Below, piece after piece: positions 10,270-18,365 of a DNA stretch of 39,109 bases. Position numbers and translations under genes: made by a program. The first letter of the stretch is position 1; the number at the start of each line of letters is the position of its first letter. Below the pieces are notes generated by a model. The model did not search any database. It was not told where the DNA came from and saw only the letters and a program-made list of their open reading frames with translations. Source of the stretch: an uncultured Bacteroidales bacterium (GTDB taxonomy: Bacteria > Bacteroidota > Bacteroidia > Bacteroidales > UBA3663); assembly GCA_902779265.1 (NCBI GenBank), contig CACZAY010000016.1, positions 1 through 39,109 on the forward strand. The letters run 5' to 3'.

Positions 10270-10332
10270 GACACAATAAAAACAGATTACGGGCATCAAT
10301 TTTCAATTGTCAATTATCAAATAGGTACTGTT

Positions 10333-13300
10333 ATGGATACAAGAAAAATCTTATTGACCTTCCTGCTCACCGCCGCAACGGTGTGGACTGCCGTGGCGCA
10401 GACCATAGGCGGCACAGTCGTTGACAGCGAGTCGGGCGAGGGCATCATGGGCGCCACCGTCAAATATGGCGATGCCAAGGGCGTCATCACCGACATCGAC
10501 GGCAACTTCTCCATTGTGGTGAAGAAGCTGCCCGTCCAGCTCACCATCACCTACACGGGCTACATCTCGCAGACACTCACCGTCTATGACGACGAGGAGG
10601 AGATCTCCGTCAAGCTCGCCGAAAAGCGCAACGTCCTGGACGACATCGTCGTGGTGGGCTACGGCACGATGAAGCGCACGCAGCTGACGGGCTCGGTGGT
10701 TTCGATCAAGGCCGATGTCTTTGAAAACAACAACTCGGCCACACTCGACGGCGCATTGAGCGGCCAGGTGGCCGGCCTGAACGTGACGGCCGCAAGCGGT
10801 CAGCCGGGTGCAAGCAGCGAAATCCGCATCCGTGGCGGCAACTCCATCTATGCGAGCAACGAGCCGCTCTACGTCATCGACGGGTTCATCTACTATAAGG
10901 ATGCGGCCAATAATTCTACCGGAATCGGAGCCATCGAGTCAAGCATGAATCCATTGGCCATCCTCAACCCGAATGACATCGAGAGCATCGAGGTGCTGAA
11001 AGATATCGCATCAACGGCCATTTTCGGTTCGCGCGGTTCCAACGGTGTCATCATCGTCACGACCAAGAAGGGCGAAATCGGCAAAAAACGCAACGAGATT
11101 ACCTACGGCTACAACATCGGCGCAAGCCGGATTGCCAAGAAGCTCGACCTGATGACCGCATCGGAATGGGCCCAGATGCAGAAGACCTACTTCGGCAACA
11201 AGGGCGGCTACAGCGATGCCGAAATCGCTGCCCTGGGCAAAGGGACGGACTGGCAGGAGGCCATGCTGCGCACCGCACTCCAGCAGAGCCACCAACTGAG
11301 CGTAACCGGCGCAACCGAGTCCAGCAGATATACATTCTCGGCCAATTACACCGACCAGCAGGGCATCATCCTCAACTCAGGCTATTCACGCTACAACTTC
11401 CACAGCAACGTCGAGTGGGAAATCCGCAAAGGGCTGGACTTCGGCTTCAACTTCACCTACGGACGCTCGAAGCAGTCGGGTCTGAGCACAACCGAATCGA
11501 CCAAGGGCAACTCGTCGCCATTCTCGGCCGGCATCACGAACAGTTTCGTCTATGCCCTGCTGATGCCACCCGTCGAGAGCGTCTATAATGCCGACGGTTC
11601 GTACAACTTCTCGAACAACTACGAGTACGCCTATTTTGCCATCGGCGACCACTCGGCCAATCCTGTCTATGACGTAAAGGAGAGCGTGGCCGACAACTAC
11701 GTCAACAACCTGCTGCTCAACGTCTGGACGACCTACAAGTTCAAGTTTCTCACCTTCAAGGCCGCCGTGGGCACCAACAGTGAGAAACTCACACAAGAGT
11801 TTTTCGCCGACCCATATACAGCCTTGGGGTTGGCCAATGAAGGTATCGGCGGTGTCGGCAACCGTCAGACCGACACCTGGCAGCAGGAATACACCATTTC
11901 GTGGAACAAGGACCTGAATGACAACCACCACATCGATGGCGTGGTCGGCACGACCTTCGAAAAAGTCCGCACCAGCTACAACAGGACAATAACCAACCAT
12001 TACAGCACCTGGCCTCTCAAGCAGTATCGGTTGGCCAACGGCAAAAACGTCTATACACCGGCCAACGGCATGGAACAGGCAAGCCTGATCAGTCACATCG
12101 CGAGATTCAATTATTCGCTGTTAAACCGCTACAACCTCACCGGCACACTGCGCTTTGACAAGAGCGACCGCTTTGCCGAAGGCCATCGGTGGGACTTCTT
12201 CCCCTCGCTCGGCCTGTCATGGAACGTGGAAAAAGAGGCATTCCTGGCCGATGTCCACCAGCTCGACTACCTGAAGCTGCGCGTGTCGGAGGGTCTGGTC
12301 GGCAATCAGGAGATTGACTACAATGCGGCCAATACGAACTACAATTCAGGCACGTATGGTGGCGCGTCATCCTATGTCAAGACGAACACCCGCAACGACA
12401 ACCTGAAATGGGAAAAGACGCGAAGCCTCAATCTCGGCATCGACATCGGCCTCTACAGCAGCAAAATCAACCTTTCGGCCGATGTCTATTACAAGAAGAC
12501 CAGCGACCTTCTGCTCCGTGTTCCAGCCGGCCTCTCCACCGGCGTAAGCACCCAGCTGCAAAACGTGGGCAACGTCGAGAACCGAGGTGTGGAATTTGAG
12601 GTCAATGGCACCCTGCTGAAGCGCCGCCGCCTGACGTGGACGGCATCGGCCAACATCGCCATCAACCATAACGAGATGACCGAATTGGGCAAGAACGCCG
12701 CCGGAATCGACTTCGGCGACCAAATCCAAGGCTCTGACAAACAGTACATCCTGCGCGAGGGCGAGGCTTACCTCTCCTACTACGGCCTGAAATTCCTGGG
12801 CATTGTCCAGACGGGCGAAGACGTCAGCAAACTGCCCACCATAAACGGACAAACGCCCAAGCCTGGTGACCTGAAATATGAAGATGCCAACGGCGACAAC
12901 ATGATCAACGGCAATGACTGCCAGATTCTGGGCTGCTACCAGCCCAAGTTTACCTACGGTTTTTCGACCCAGGCAAACTACCGCTGGTTCGACCTCTCGC
13001 TCAGTTTCGCGGGTTCCTACGGCAACAAGCTCTACAACGCCCTGGGCCGCCGTCTGGAGCAGACGGGCGACTCGTACAACGTCCTGCGCACCGTCCTAAA
13101 CAGCTGGACGCCCGAAAATGGTGGCAATACGCTCGCATTGGCCAACACAACTCGTCCCTTCTCGTTTATCGACAGCCGCTATGTCCAGGATGCCTCCTAC
13201 CTGAAGCTGAAGAACCTGACCATCGGCTACACGCCACGGCTGCCAAAGGGCGCCCCCGTCCGCCTGCGCGTCTATGTCACAGCAAGTAACCTGCTGACCA

Positions 13301-13404
13301 TCTCGCCCTACAAGGGCTACGACCCCGAGGTGGCTGGCGGTACGGACAGCGGAGCCTATCCATCGGCCAGAACCCTTACCTTCGGCGCAAGCGTGACACT
13401 TTAA
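10333..13404 (+). CDS. SusC/RagA-type TonB-dependent outer-membrane receptor
   Basis: The 1023-aa receptor imports a ligand across the outer membrane with energy from TonB. The ATG at 10333 begins the signal peptide (MDTRKILLTF ... TVWTAVAQ); the longer frame opens at a TTG inside a repeat. Domains: CarboxypepD_reg-like N-terminal domain (GGTVVDSESGEGIMGATV, about 25-105), the plug with VVVGYGTMKRTQLTGSV near 110 and RIRGGNSIYASNEPLYVIDGF near 175, then the 22-strand barrel. The partner SusD-like gene is 419 bases downstream on its own promoter, which is unusual. Co-regulation of SusD with metal genes suggests the ligand may not be a sugar, but no enzyme genes identify it. Confidence 0.93.
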   Translation: MDTRKILLTFLLTAATVWTAVAQTIGGTVVDSESGEGIMGATVKYGDAKGVITDIDGNFSIVVKKLPVQLTITYTGYISQTLTVYDDEEEISVKLAEKRNVLDDIVVVGYGTMKRTQLTGSVVSIKADVFENNNSATLDGALSGQVAGLNVTAASGQPGASSEIRIRGGNSIYASNEPLYVIDGFIYYKDAANNSTGIGAIESSMNPLAILNPNDIESIEVLKDIASTAIFGSRGSNGVIIVTTKKGEIGKKRNEITYGYNIGASRIAKKLDLMTASEWAQMQKTYFGNKGGYSDAEIAALGKGTDWQEAMLRTALQQSHQLSVTGATESSRYTFSANYTDQQGIILNSGYSRYNFHSNVEWEIRKGLDFGFNFTYGRSKQSGLSTTESTKGNSSPFSAGITNSFVYALLMPPVESVYNADGSYNFSNNYEYAYFAIGDHSANPVYDVKESVADNYVNNLLLNVWTTYKFKFLTFKAAVGTNSEKLTQEFFADPYTALGLANEGIGGVGNRQTDTWQQEYTISWNKDLNDNHHIDGVVGTTFEKVRTSYNRTITNHYSTWPLKQYRLANGKNVYTPANGMEQASLISHIARFNYSLLNRYNLTGTLRFDKSDRFAEGHRWDFFPSLGLSWNVEKEAFLADVHQLDYLKLRVSEGLVGNQEIDYNAANTNYNSGTYGGASSYVKTNTRNDNLKWEKTRSLNLGIDIGLYSSKINLSADVYYKKTSDLLLRVPAGLSTGVSTQLQNVGNVENRGVEFEVNGTLLKRRRLTWTASANIAINHNEMTELGKNAAGIDFGDQIQGSDKQYILREGEAYLSYYGLKFLGIVQTGEDVSKLPTINGQTPKPGDLKYEDANGDNMINGNDCQILGCYQPKFTYGFSTQANYRWFDLSLSFAGSYGNKLYNALGRRLEQTGDSYNVLRTVLNSWTPENGGNTLALANTTRPFSFIDSRYVQDASYLKLKNLTIGYTPRLPKGAPVRLRVYVTASNLLTISPYKGYDPEVAGGTDSGAYPSARTLTFGASVTL

Positions 13405-13409
13405 TTTAA

Positions 13410-13477
13410 GACCCCCTCCAAACCTCCCCGAGGGGAGGTGATAGTCCGGGCAACTCTTATTTCCTAACTTCTAAAAT
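13410..13477 (+). repeat. Interspersed repeat, short copy
   Basis: It starts six bases after the susC stop with GACCCCCTCC, then a CCTCCCCGAGGGGAGG hairpin, then the tail ATAGTCCGGGCAACTCTTATTTC. It equals the copy at 20416-20595 with the segment between its two GAGGGGAGGTG direct repeats removed. Confidence 0.7.
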
Positions 13478-13516
13478 GAGTTCCGCAGGGTCAGACCTTG
13501 CGGAACTCTTTTTATT
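13478..13516 (+). terminator. Rho-independent terminator after susC
   Basis: GAGTTCCGCA pairs perfectly with TGCGGAACTC around an 11-base loop, followed by TTTTTATTT. It separates the susC transcript from susD. Confidence 0.85.
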
Positions 13517-13550
13517 TGACGGCTGTTGTACAATATGGCGGGATAAAGGC

Positions 13551-13560
13551 ATTGGCCAAT
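13551..13560. repeat. ATTGGCCAAT palindrome 2
   Basis: Intergenic between susC and susD, extended to CATTGGCCAATG and preceded by GGGATAAAGG, as at 27113. Confidence 0.85.
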
Positions 13561-13650
13561 GAGATTATTCCACGAATCGACGGAAACAGCTGCAAATCAG
13601 CGCATTGCGGTGACTATCTTGGCCCATAGGACTCTTTCCGGACGATGGAC

Positions 13651-13660
13651 ATTGGCCAAT
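13651..13660. repeat. ATTGGCCAAT palindrome 3
   Basis: It directly abuts the operator at 13662 upstream of susD. Confidence 0.85.
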
Positions 13661-13661
13661 A

Positions 13662-13677
13662 TACCACTTTTATGGTA
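13662..13677 (+). promoter_or_regulatory. Shared operator, site A (susD)
   Basis: TACCACTTTTATGGTA has TACCA/TGGTA arms. It ends 47 bases before the first base of the -7 element at 13724. Sites B and C have the same sequence type and spacing. Confidence 0.65.
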
Positions 13678-13701
13678 CAGAAAATACCCCACAAACGGGA
13701 T

Positions 13702-13731
13702 TTTGCACGTGCACGAAATGCGCTACCTTTG
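13702..13731 (+). promoter_or_regulatory. susD promoter
   Basis: TTTG (13702-13705), 18 bases, then TACCTTTG (13724-13731) is a textbook Bacteroidota promoter. It leaves a leader of about 85 bases that contains AAAC-rich sequence. Confidence 0.8.
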
Positions 13732-13823
13732 CACCGTCAAAAACGTTAAGGAATTGGCAAAACAAACAACAAAACAAACAACTATTATTATAAATCTTTA
13801 AGGTAAAAGAAAGGAACTTACAA

Positions 13824-15461
13824 ATGAAAAAGAATCTCCTTTTCACTGCATTCGCAGCAGCAGCCCTTCTGACGGGCTTCGCATCGTGCAAAGATGACGA
13901 TGACGAGATCGAACAAGTCACCGATGAAAACGTTGTAGACAGCGACGCCAGCGCAATCGCTCTCGCCAATGGTATCTACAGCCAGTTGCAACCCCTCAGC
14001 TCTTCATTCGCATTCATCATCGAGCTGAACTCAAACAAGCTGACCTCATTCGAAGGCGAAGAGGGTGAAGCCGGTCCAGTCAACAGCCGCTTCGAACAGC
14101 AGGCCGACACCTGGTATCAGGTCAAAATCTTCAACCGTCTGATTCTGGCCGTTGCTCAAGCCAATGAGGCAATCCAGACCGTCAGCAACTCGCTTGAGAA
14201 GGGCAAGGTAACCCAGGCCGGCTATAATGCAGCCGTAGGCAAGGCAAAACTCCTGCGCGGTCTTGCAAATCTGAAGCTCACACAGCTATGGGGTGAAATC
14301 CCAGTCTTCACCGAAGAGGGCGGCAGCACCACCGAGCGCAAGTCTATCGACGAGGTCCTCACCCAGGTTGTCAAGGACTTGACCGATGCCGAAAGCCTTC
14401 TGAAAGACTACGACGGCGATCCACGCGTACCATCAAAGCAGGCTGCACAGGCTCTTCTTGCCCGCACCTACCTTGTCTGGGGCGACAACCCACTCTCTTA
14501 CGATGAAGTAGCCAAGATTGCCAACTCGCAGACAGACCCAGCCTTCACCACCACTCCTGCCTATCTGGAGAAGGCCGTCGAATATGCCGACAAGGTCATC
14601 GCAAGCGGCAAGTTGGCATTGGCCAATGACTACGCCAAGCTCTTCGGCCGCGAGTATGAGAGCAACAAGACCGGCGACAACGAGCACCTGCTCACCATCG
14701 CCCACGACGGTGACGCATACGACGCACAGGGCAACCACCAGACCCACTGCTCATGGACGTTCCCATTCCAGAACGGCGAGTTCGGCGAGGGCTACAGCCA
14801 GAACCACACCGAGGTTTCTGACGATGACCTCTACGACGACTGGAAGGCCGAGCAGCCCAACGACAAGCGATTGGTCAAGACCTACTACACCAGCCTCACC
14901 AATCCTGAGACAGGCAAGACCCACACCTACTATTCACCTATCTATACGCCAATCAACGGCAAGGGTGTAGATGAGAGCTATGACAACTCAATCAACCTTG
15001 AGATTACCTACAACTCGGTTGACCGCATCGAAGTCCGCTACGCTGAGGTTCTCCTCATCAAGGCCGAGGCTCTCGTACAGTTGGGCCGCAACAGTGAGGC
15101 CGCCGAGCCATTCAACCAACTGCGCACACGTGCCGGCATCGAGACCGTCGAAGCTCCGACCTTCGATCAGATCAAGCGCGAGTGGGACTACGAGTTCACC
15201 TACGAGCAGTTCTCTGCGCTCAACAGCTACCGCTGGAAGGATCTCATATCTTCTGTCAAGAAGGTCTCAGGCTACAAGCACTTCACCAACAATTGGGAGT
15301 CATTGGCCACCTACACCGACAGCCAGAAGGCTTACTTCGAGAAGATCCACAACCACCTCGTCGCCAAGTACAACAACGTCAAGGGCAAGCACTATCGTCA
15401 GCCTATCCCAACAGGTCTGACAGGCGAGGACTTGGGTATCGCCCAGAACCCAGGCTATTGA
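13824..15461 (+). CDS. SusD/RagB-type surface lipoprotein
   Basis: The 545-aa lipoprotein forms the lid of the SusC-like receptor and captures ligand at the cell surface. The signal peptide ends in lipobox GFASC (C22) followed by KDDDDE, the acidic signal for surface export in Bacteroidota. SusD features include the TPR-rich helices with KAKLLRGLANLKLTQLWGEIP near 145, the VDRIEVRYAEVLLIKAEALVQLG helix near 400 and the C-terminal YRQPIP near 530. It has its own promoter with operator site A, shared with metal-related genes downstream. The ligand is unknown; in this family it can be glycan, peptide or other. Confidence 0.93.
   Translation: MKKNLLFTAFAAAALLTGFASCKDDDDEIEQVTDENVVDSDASAIALANGIYSQLQPLSSSFAFIIELNSNKLTSFEGEEGEAGPVNSRFEQQADTWYQVKIFNRLILAVAQANEAIQTVSNSLEKGKVTQAGYNAAVGKAKLLRGLANLKLTQLWGEIPVFTEEGGSTTERKSIDEVLTQVVKDLTDAESLLKDYDGDPRVPSKQAAQALLARTYLVWGDNPLSYDEVAKIANSQTDPAFTTTPAYLEKAVEYADKVIASGKLALANDYAKLFGREYESNKTGDNEHLLTIAHDGDAYDAQGNHQTHCSWTFPFQNGEFGEGYSQNHTEVSDDDLYDDWKAEQPNDKRLVKTYYTSLTNPETGKTHTYYSPIYTPINGKGVDESYDNSINLEITYNSVDRIEVRYAEVLLIKAEALVQLGRNSEAAEPFNQLRTRAGIETVEAPTFDQIKREWDYEFTYEQFSALNSYRWKDLISSVKKVSGYKHFTNNWESLATYTDSQKAYFEKIHNHLVAKYNNVKGKHYRQPIPTGLTGEDLGIAQNPGY
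14618..14627. repeat. ATTGGCCAAT palindrome 4 (in susD)
   Basis: One of two full palindromes that lie inside a coding region. It encodes Leu-Ala-Asn. Confidence 0.85.
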
Positions 15462-15493
15462 TCAGAATACAGGTTTCATAAACAATTCATTCC

Positions 15494-15540
15494 GGGCTGG
15501 CACATGGGACACAACTTTTCGTGTGCCAGCCCTCCTTTTA
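15494..15540 (+). terminator. Terminator after susD
   Basis: An 11-bp perfect stem (GGGCTGGCACA with TGTGCCAGCCC) around a 17-base loop is followed by TCCTTTTA. No new promoter is clear before the next gene, so partial read-through is likely. Confidence 0.75.
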
Positions 15541-15648
15541 CCCAATCCCTTCCTTTGTTGATTTTTATGGCCAATGCGCCATCGGCCGAAAAAACGGTCC
15601 ACAGATAACAGACAATCCGTATCAATGAACATTTAAATACCATTCACT

Positions 15649-16134
15649 ATGATTCTCAGCAAAAAAATCCTTTTTTCAGCCATCGCACTCATCGGCGTGG
15701 CATTCTCAGCAACCTCTTGCAGCGACGACGACAAGGTCGCAACATTCAGCGTCGCAGGTACCTACGACGGCGTCTTCACCGAAGAGAAAGTCGGCACGCT
15801 GAACGACGCATCGGTCATCACGGCCAATGAAGACGGCACGTACGATATTCTAGTGGCACCGTCATTCACACTTGGAAGTGCCGAATTTGGAGCCATGACC
15901 CTGCGCAAAGTGCAGCTCGTCGAAACCGAAGAGGGCTACACATTTCAGAATGAGGCCAATGGCGTAAAAATCACCTATGCCGGCAACGAGGCACAGCGCA
16001 AGTATCCATCCATCCTCGAGTTTGCCGCCCATCTTGACGGCACGTTGAGCAAATCCGGCAAGTTGGATTTCACGCTCGACCTCAACCATGCCAATACGGT
16101 GTTCTTCTACTACACCTTTGCTGGGCAAAAGTGA
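15649..16134 (+). CDS. Calycin-like lipoprotein
   Basis: A 161-aa lipoprotein with lipobox TSC (C24) followed by SDDD, so probably surface-exposed. The body is predicted all-beta: FSVAGTYDGVFT near 35, repeated strands with YDILVAPSFTLGSAEFGAM, and a terminal NHANTVFFYYTFAG. This matches the calycin-like (lipocalin-fold) lipoproteins often found in Bacteroidales nutrient-uptake loci. Such small barrels bind hydrophobic or small ligands, and the placement after a SusC/SusD pair suggests help in ligand capture. No promoter is visible in the 187-base gap, so it probably depends on read-through from susD. The ligand is unknown. Confidence 0.6.
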   Translation: MILSKKILFSAIALIGVAFSATSCSDDDKVATFSVAGTYDGVFTEEKVGTLNDASVITANEDGTYDILVAPSFTLGSAEFGAMTLRKVQLVETEEGYTFQNEANGVKITYAGNEAQRKYPSILEFAAHLDGTLSKSGKLDFTLDLNHANTVFFYYTFAGQK

Positions 16135-16152
16135 CATTCCTGAACCATTGTC

Positions 16153-16179
16153 GAACAAACAAACAAACAAACAAACAAA
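16153..16179 (+). repeat. AAAC tetranucleotide repeat, six units
   Basis: AAC followed by six AAAC units lies 12 bases before the ATG of the FISUMP remnant. Tetranucleotide tracts can slip during replication. A looser AAAC-rich leader precedes susD (13757-13785). Confidence 0.75.
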
Positions 16180-16191
16180 CAACTACTTACA

Positions 16192-16670
16192 ATGAAAAAA
16201 ATTACGCTAATGGCTTTAACTACTACGCATGGGGAGCCATCGAGCCGTTCGACAGTTATGAAAGCGACACCTACCGCGCCAAGGTCGATGTGCCGAACAT
16301 TCCGTCAAACTTTTCGGGCAATGTGAATTTTGATGCGGCAGCCCACGACATCGGCGGCAAATGGCGCACACCGACCTACGGTGAAATCCACGAACTGAAC
16401 GTGAACACCACAAAGGAGTGGACCTCCGTCAACGGCGTCAACGGCCTGAAGGTCACCGGACCCAACGGAAACAGCATCTTCATTCCGGCCGCCGGTTTCT
16501 ATACGGGCGATGTTCTGTCGAAGGCCACGTTCTCGGGCTACCTCTGGTCGGCCACCATCGACCCTGGCTATGAAGGCACGGGCGTCTCGGGCATCGTCAA
16601 CGGCGGAGGCTTCGGCGGAGGCGGCAACTACGGCTATCTGGGCTACAGCATCCGCCCCGTACGCAACTGA
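16192..16670 (+). pseudogene. Decayed FISUMP-domain lipoprotein/secreted protein gene
   Basis: A C-terminal FISUMP/DUF1566-like domain is intact in one frame (GGKWRTPTYGEIHEL, VTGPNGNSIFIPAAGF, LWSAT, GYSIRPV). It has no usable start codon: the only ATG (16192) opens another frame and gives 44 residues. That frame starts MKKITLMAL, like a signal peptide, so a deletion probably joined the gene start to its 3' part out of frame. The ATG is followed by A7; one extra A would restore the domain frame as MKKNYANGF but without a signal peptide. FISUMP domains occur in surface adhesion or binding proteins. It sits behind the AAAC repeat. Confidence 0.6.
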
Positions 16671-16756
16671 ACACCATTGGCCAACCCCCATTCCAACATA
16701 GATTTTCCGGAGACCGACCACAGCGCGTCGGCCTCCATTTTTTTGATGATAACGAC

Positions 16757-16766
16757 ATTGGCCAAT
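16757..16766. repeat. ATTGGCCAAT palindrome 5
   Basis: Intergenic, extended to ACATTGGCCAATGT. It lies 41 bases before the -7 element at 16807. Confidence 0.85.
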
Positions 16767-16806
16767 GTTTTTCCCTCAAAAAATTGGGCAGAAACGGAAA
16801 ATGCAC

Positions 16807-16814
16807 TATATTTG
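16807..16814 (+). promoter_or_regulatory. -7 element of the beta-barrel gene
   Basis: TATATTTG, 40 bases before the ATG at 16855. The -33 region has only TTGG. Confidence 0.6.
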
Positions 16815-16854
16815 CGGCGACATCTCAAAACAATTAACCTCAACAAACCTGATT

Positions 16855-17484
16855 ATGAAGAAGAAGACATTGACAACTTTAGGCCTGATTGCCCTCCTCG
16901 CGGGCAGCGGACTACAGGCCCGCACCCTGGGATGGGGTCTCACGGGCGGCATCAACGTGACCAAGATGAACCTAGACAACAACTGGGAGGACATGACCAA
17001 ACCCGAATCCGAAAAAGGCTGGTATGCCGGCATAACGGGCATGGCGTCGATACCCTTGGTGGGAATCGGCATCGACGGCTCGATCATCTATTCGCAGGAA
17101 GAGGTTCAGGTGAGTCAGGACAGCGAGAGCGAGACAGCCCAGTACATCAGCCTGCCGGTCCACCTGCGCTACGATTTCCGGATGCCATTGGTCGAGGACT
17201 GGTTCGTCCCCTATCTCATGATCGGTCCGCAGTTCAACTATGCCCTCAACGACGTGAAGTTCGCCATCGACGAGGGCACCAGCACCGAGGCCCTGCTCAA
17301 GAAGGCCAACTCGTGGCGTCTCGACATGGGCGTGGGCATGATCCTCTTCAACCACCTGCAGCTCACCTATTCGTATGGCATCCCAGTCGGCCCCTCGGCC
17401 AAACTGATGGACGAGACGGCCCAGGAAATCGTCAACAAGTGCAAGATGGGCAGCCACCGCATGGGTCTCGCAATTTACTTCTAA
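16855..17484 (+). CDS. Outer-membrane beta-barrel protein (PorT-like)
   Basis: A 209-aa secreted protein; the ATG at 16855 begins a signal peptide ending near SGLQA. The remainder resembles the OMP_b-brl_2/PorT family: LGWGLTGGINVTKM near 25, GWYAGITGMASIPL, the SLPVHLRYDF strand near 110 and a final MGLAIYF ending in Phe, as outer-membrane barrels do. It would form an 8-strand barrel. Function cannot be assigned; PorT itself is part of type IX secretion, but most family members are uncharacterised. It has its own promoter and is followed by an interspersed repeat rather than a clear terminator. Confidence 0.72.
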   Translation: MKKKTLTTLGLIALLAGSGLQARTLGWGLTGGINVTKMNLDNNWEDMTKPESEKGWYAGITGMASIPLVGIGIDGSIIYSQEEVQVSQDSESETAQYISLPVHLRYDFRMPLVEDWFVPYLMIGPQFNYALNDVKFAIDEGTSTEALLKKANSWRLDMGVGMILFNHLQLTYSYGIPVGPSAKLMDETAQEIVNKCKMGSHRMGLAIYF

Positions 17485-17504
17485 GGGCTTGGGAAGGGAG
17501 TAAC

Positions 17505-17670
17505 GACCCCCTCCCGACCTCCCCGAGGGGAGGTGTCTGCCCCTCGCTAAAGTTCGTCTTCTCACTGAACGATTATCAATCGTTCTGACCGCTGCGAGGC
17601 CCCCGAGGGGAGGGGACGGCCAACTCTTATTTCTTAATTCTTATTTCTTAACTCTAAAAGGTATCGTCCC
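17505..17670 (+). repeat. Interspersed repeat, long copy 1
   Basis: It fills most of the 322-base gap 17485-17806. Order: GACCCCCTCCCGACC, hairpin CCTCCCCGAGGGGAGG, hairpin GAACGATtatcaATCGTTC, second GAGGGGAGG, tandem CTTATTTCTTAA, end GTATCGTCCC. It matches 20416-20595 along nearly its whole length. Confidence 0.75.
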
Positions 17671-17751
17671 TTTTTTCTCCTCTTTTACTCCCCTTCCATA
17701 CTGAATGTAAATGGGAGCCATTGGCCATAAAAAAAATTAAAAAAGGCCGCC

Positions 17752-17767
17752 TCCCACAAATTAGGTA
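17752..17767 (+). promoter_or_regulatory. Candidate operator, site E (metal operon)
   Basis: TCCCACAAATTAGGTA matches site C at 13 of 16 positions. Here it ends only 24 bases before the -7 element at 17791, about two helical turns closer than in sites A-D, so its effect may differ. Confidence 0.4.
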
Positions 17768-17790
17768 TTGCACATCTCACGAAAAAAGCC

Positions 17791-17798
17791 TATCTTTG
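17791..17798 (+). promoter_or_regulatory. -7 element of the metal operon (leaderless)
   Basis: TATCTTTG ends eight bases before the ATG at 17807, so the mRNA probably starts at or next to the start codon. Confidence 0.6.
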
Positions 17799-17806
17799 CG
17801 GCCGAT

Positions 17807-18196
17807 ATGAAAAAGTCACTCCACACGCTTCTCATGCTGCTCCTGACAGCCAACATCCTGTTCGTCGGAATGGGATGGGACTACGTGCGATGCAGCTGCA
17901 CGGGCGCAGTTCGGCTGGTGCCCTGCGGCGCTGTGGATGATGACGACGACTGCTGCGAACCCGACGAGGAGGGCTGTCTGACGCTGGTCCACCTCGAACT
18001 TTCGCCCACCGAGGCCGCCCACGACCTTTCGTTCGACACGGCCCACACGATTCTCTCGCCATGGGTCGCCCTGCCCGCATTCGCTGCGAGCTGTTCGGCT
18101 CCAGTGGCACGCACTACGCGACCAAAATACACTCACACAGCGCGGAAAGCACCGCCGCGCGACTATCTGACCCTAATCCGGGTGCTGCTCATTTGA
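17807..18196 (+). CDS. Small Cys-rich HYC_CC_PP-like protein
   Basis: The 129-aa protein has a hydrophobic N-terminus (residues 5-22), then Cys at 29, 31, 40, 49, 50 and 57 around an acidic DDDDDCC stretch, and APPRD near the C-terminus (116-117). The CC and PP landmarks and the position before a TonB receptor and an HMA protein match the HYC_CC_PP family, though the HYC motif is replaced by RCSC. It is probably periplasmic and metal-binding by its paired cysteines. It is the first gene of the 17807-20987 operon. The family link is recalled from motif layout rather than from an alignment. Confidence 0.55.
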   Translation: MKKSLHTLLMLLLTANILFVGMGWDYVRCSCTGAVRLVPCGAVDDDDDCCEPDEEGCLTLVHLELSPTEAAHDLSFDTAHTILSPWVALPAFAASCSAPVARTTRPKYTHTARKAPPRDYLTLIRVLLI

Positions 18197-18365
18197 TTTT
18201 GTTTTTTGAATCTGATTCGTGGACTTTGATTCCCTTTGACGGGTCGGCGATGGCATTGTGGCCAATCTTCATCGACCTTGATCTGGGTGTCAGGCCGAAT
18301 CTTATTATGGCCAATGTCCATCGGCCAAAAAAGTTTTCAATTTCTAAATCAAATAGCAATCCCCA

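Larger units (their letters stand above)
9384..10271 (+). pseudogene. Mosaic ORF: DUF3575 protein joined to LuxR-type regulator fragment
   Basis: The first about 190 residues are a signal peptide (SAALGAQ) and a DUF3575 outer-membrane barrel-like domain (YNNWTWRH, NPWLDVDFGIGFWGG, ACPYCGERID). DUF3575 normally runs about 20 residues further. Instead the frame switches near 9955-9965 to the end of a receiver domain (AYVSMLLKSNTRDEI) and a LuxR/NarL helix-turn-helix (LTATEKEVLRLLAYGKTVKEIA, LSVHTV). That fragment itself breaks off near 10192 into unrelated residues. In another frame SLIDFGYYII followed by a stop (about 10197-10227) could be the lost DUF3575 end. No natural protein has this order to my knowledge. 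It is either a recombination scar or an assembly artefact. Confidence 0.65.

Noticed and set aside
13559..13801. An 80-codon plus-strand frame between susC and susD
   Set aside because: It reads straight through the palindrome, operator and promoter of susD and has no protein character.
16153..16179. The repeated AAAC units as a CRISPR-like array
   Set aside because: The unit is four bases, with no spacers and no cas genes. It is a simple tandem repeat.
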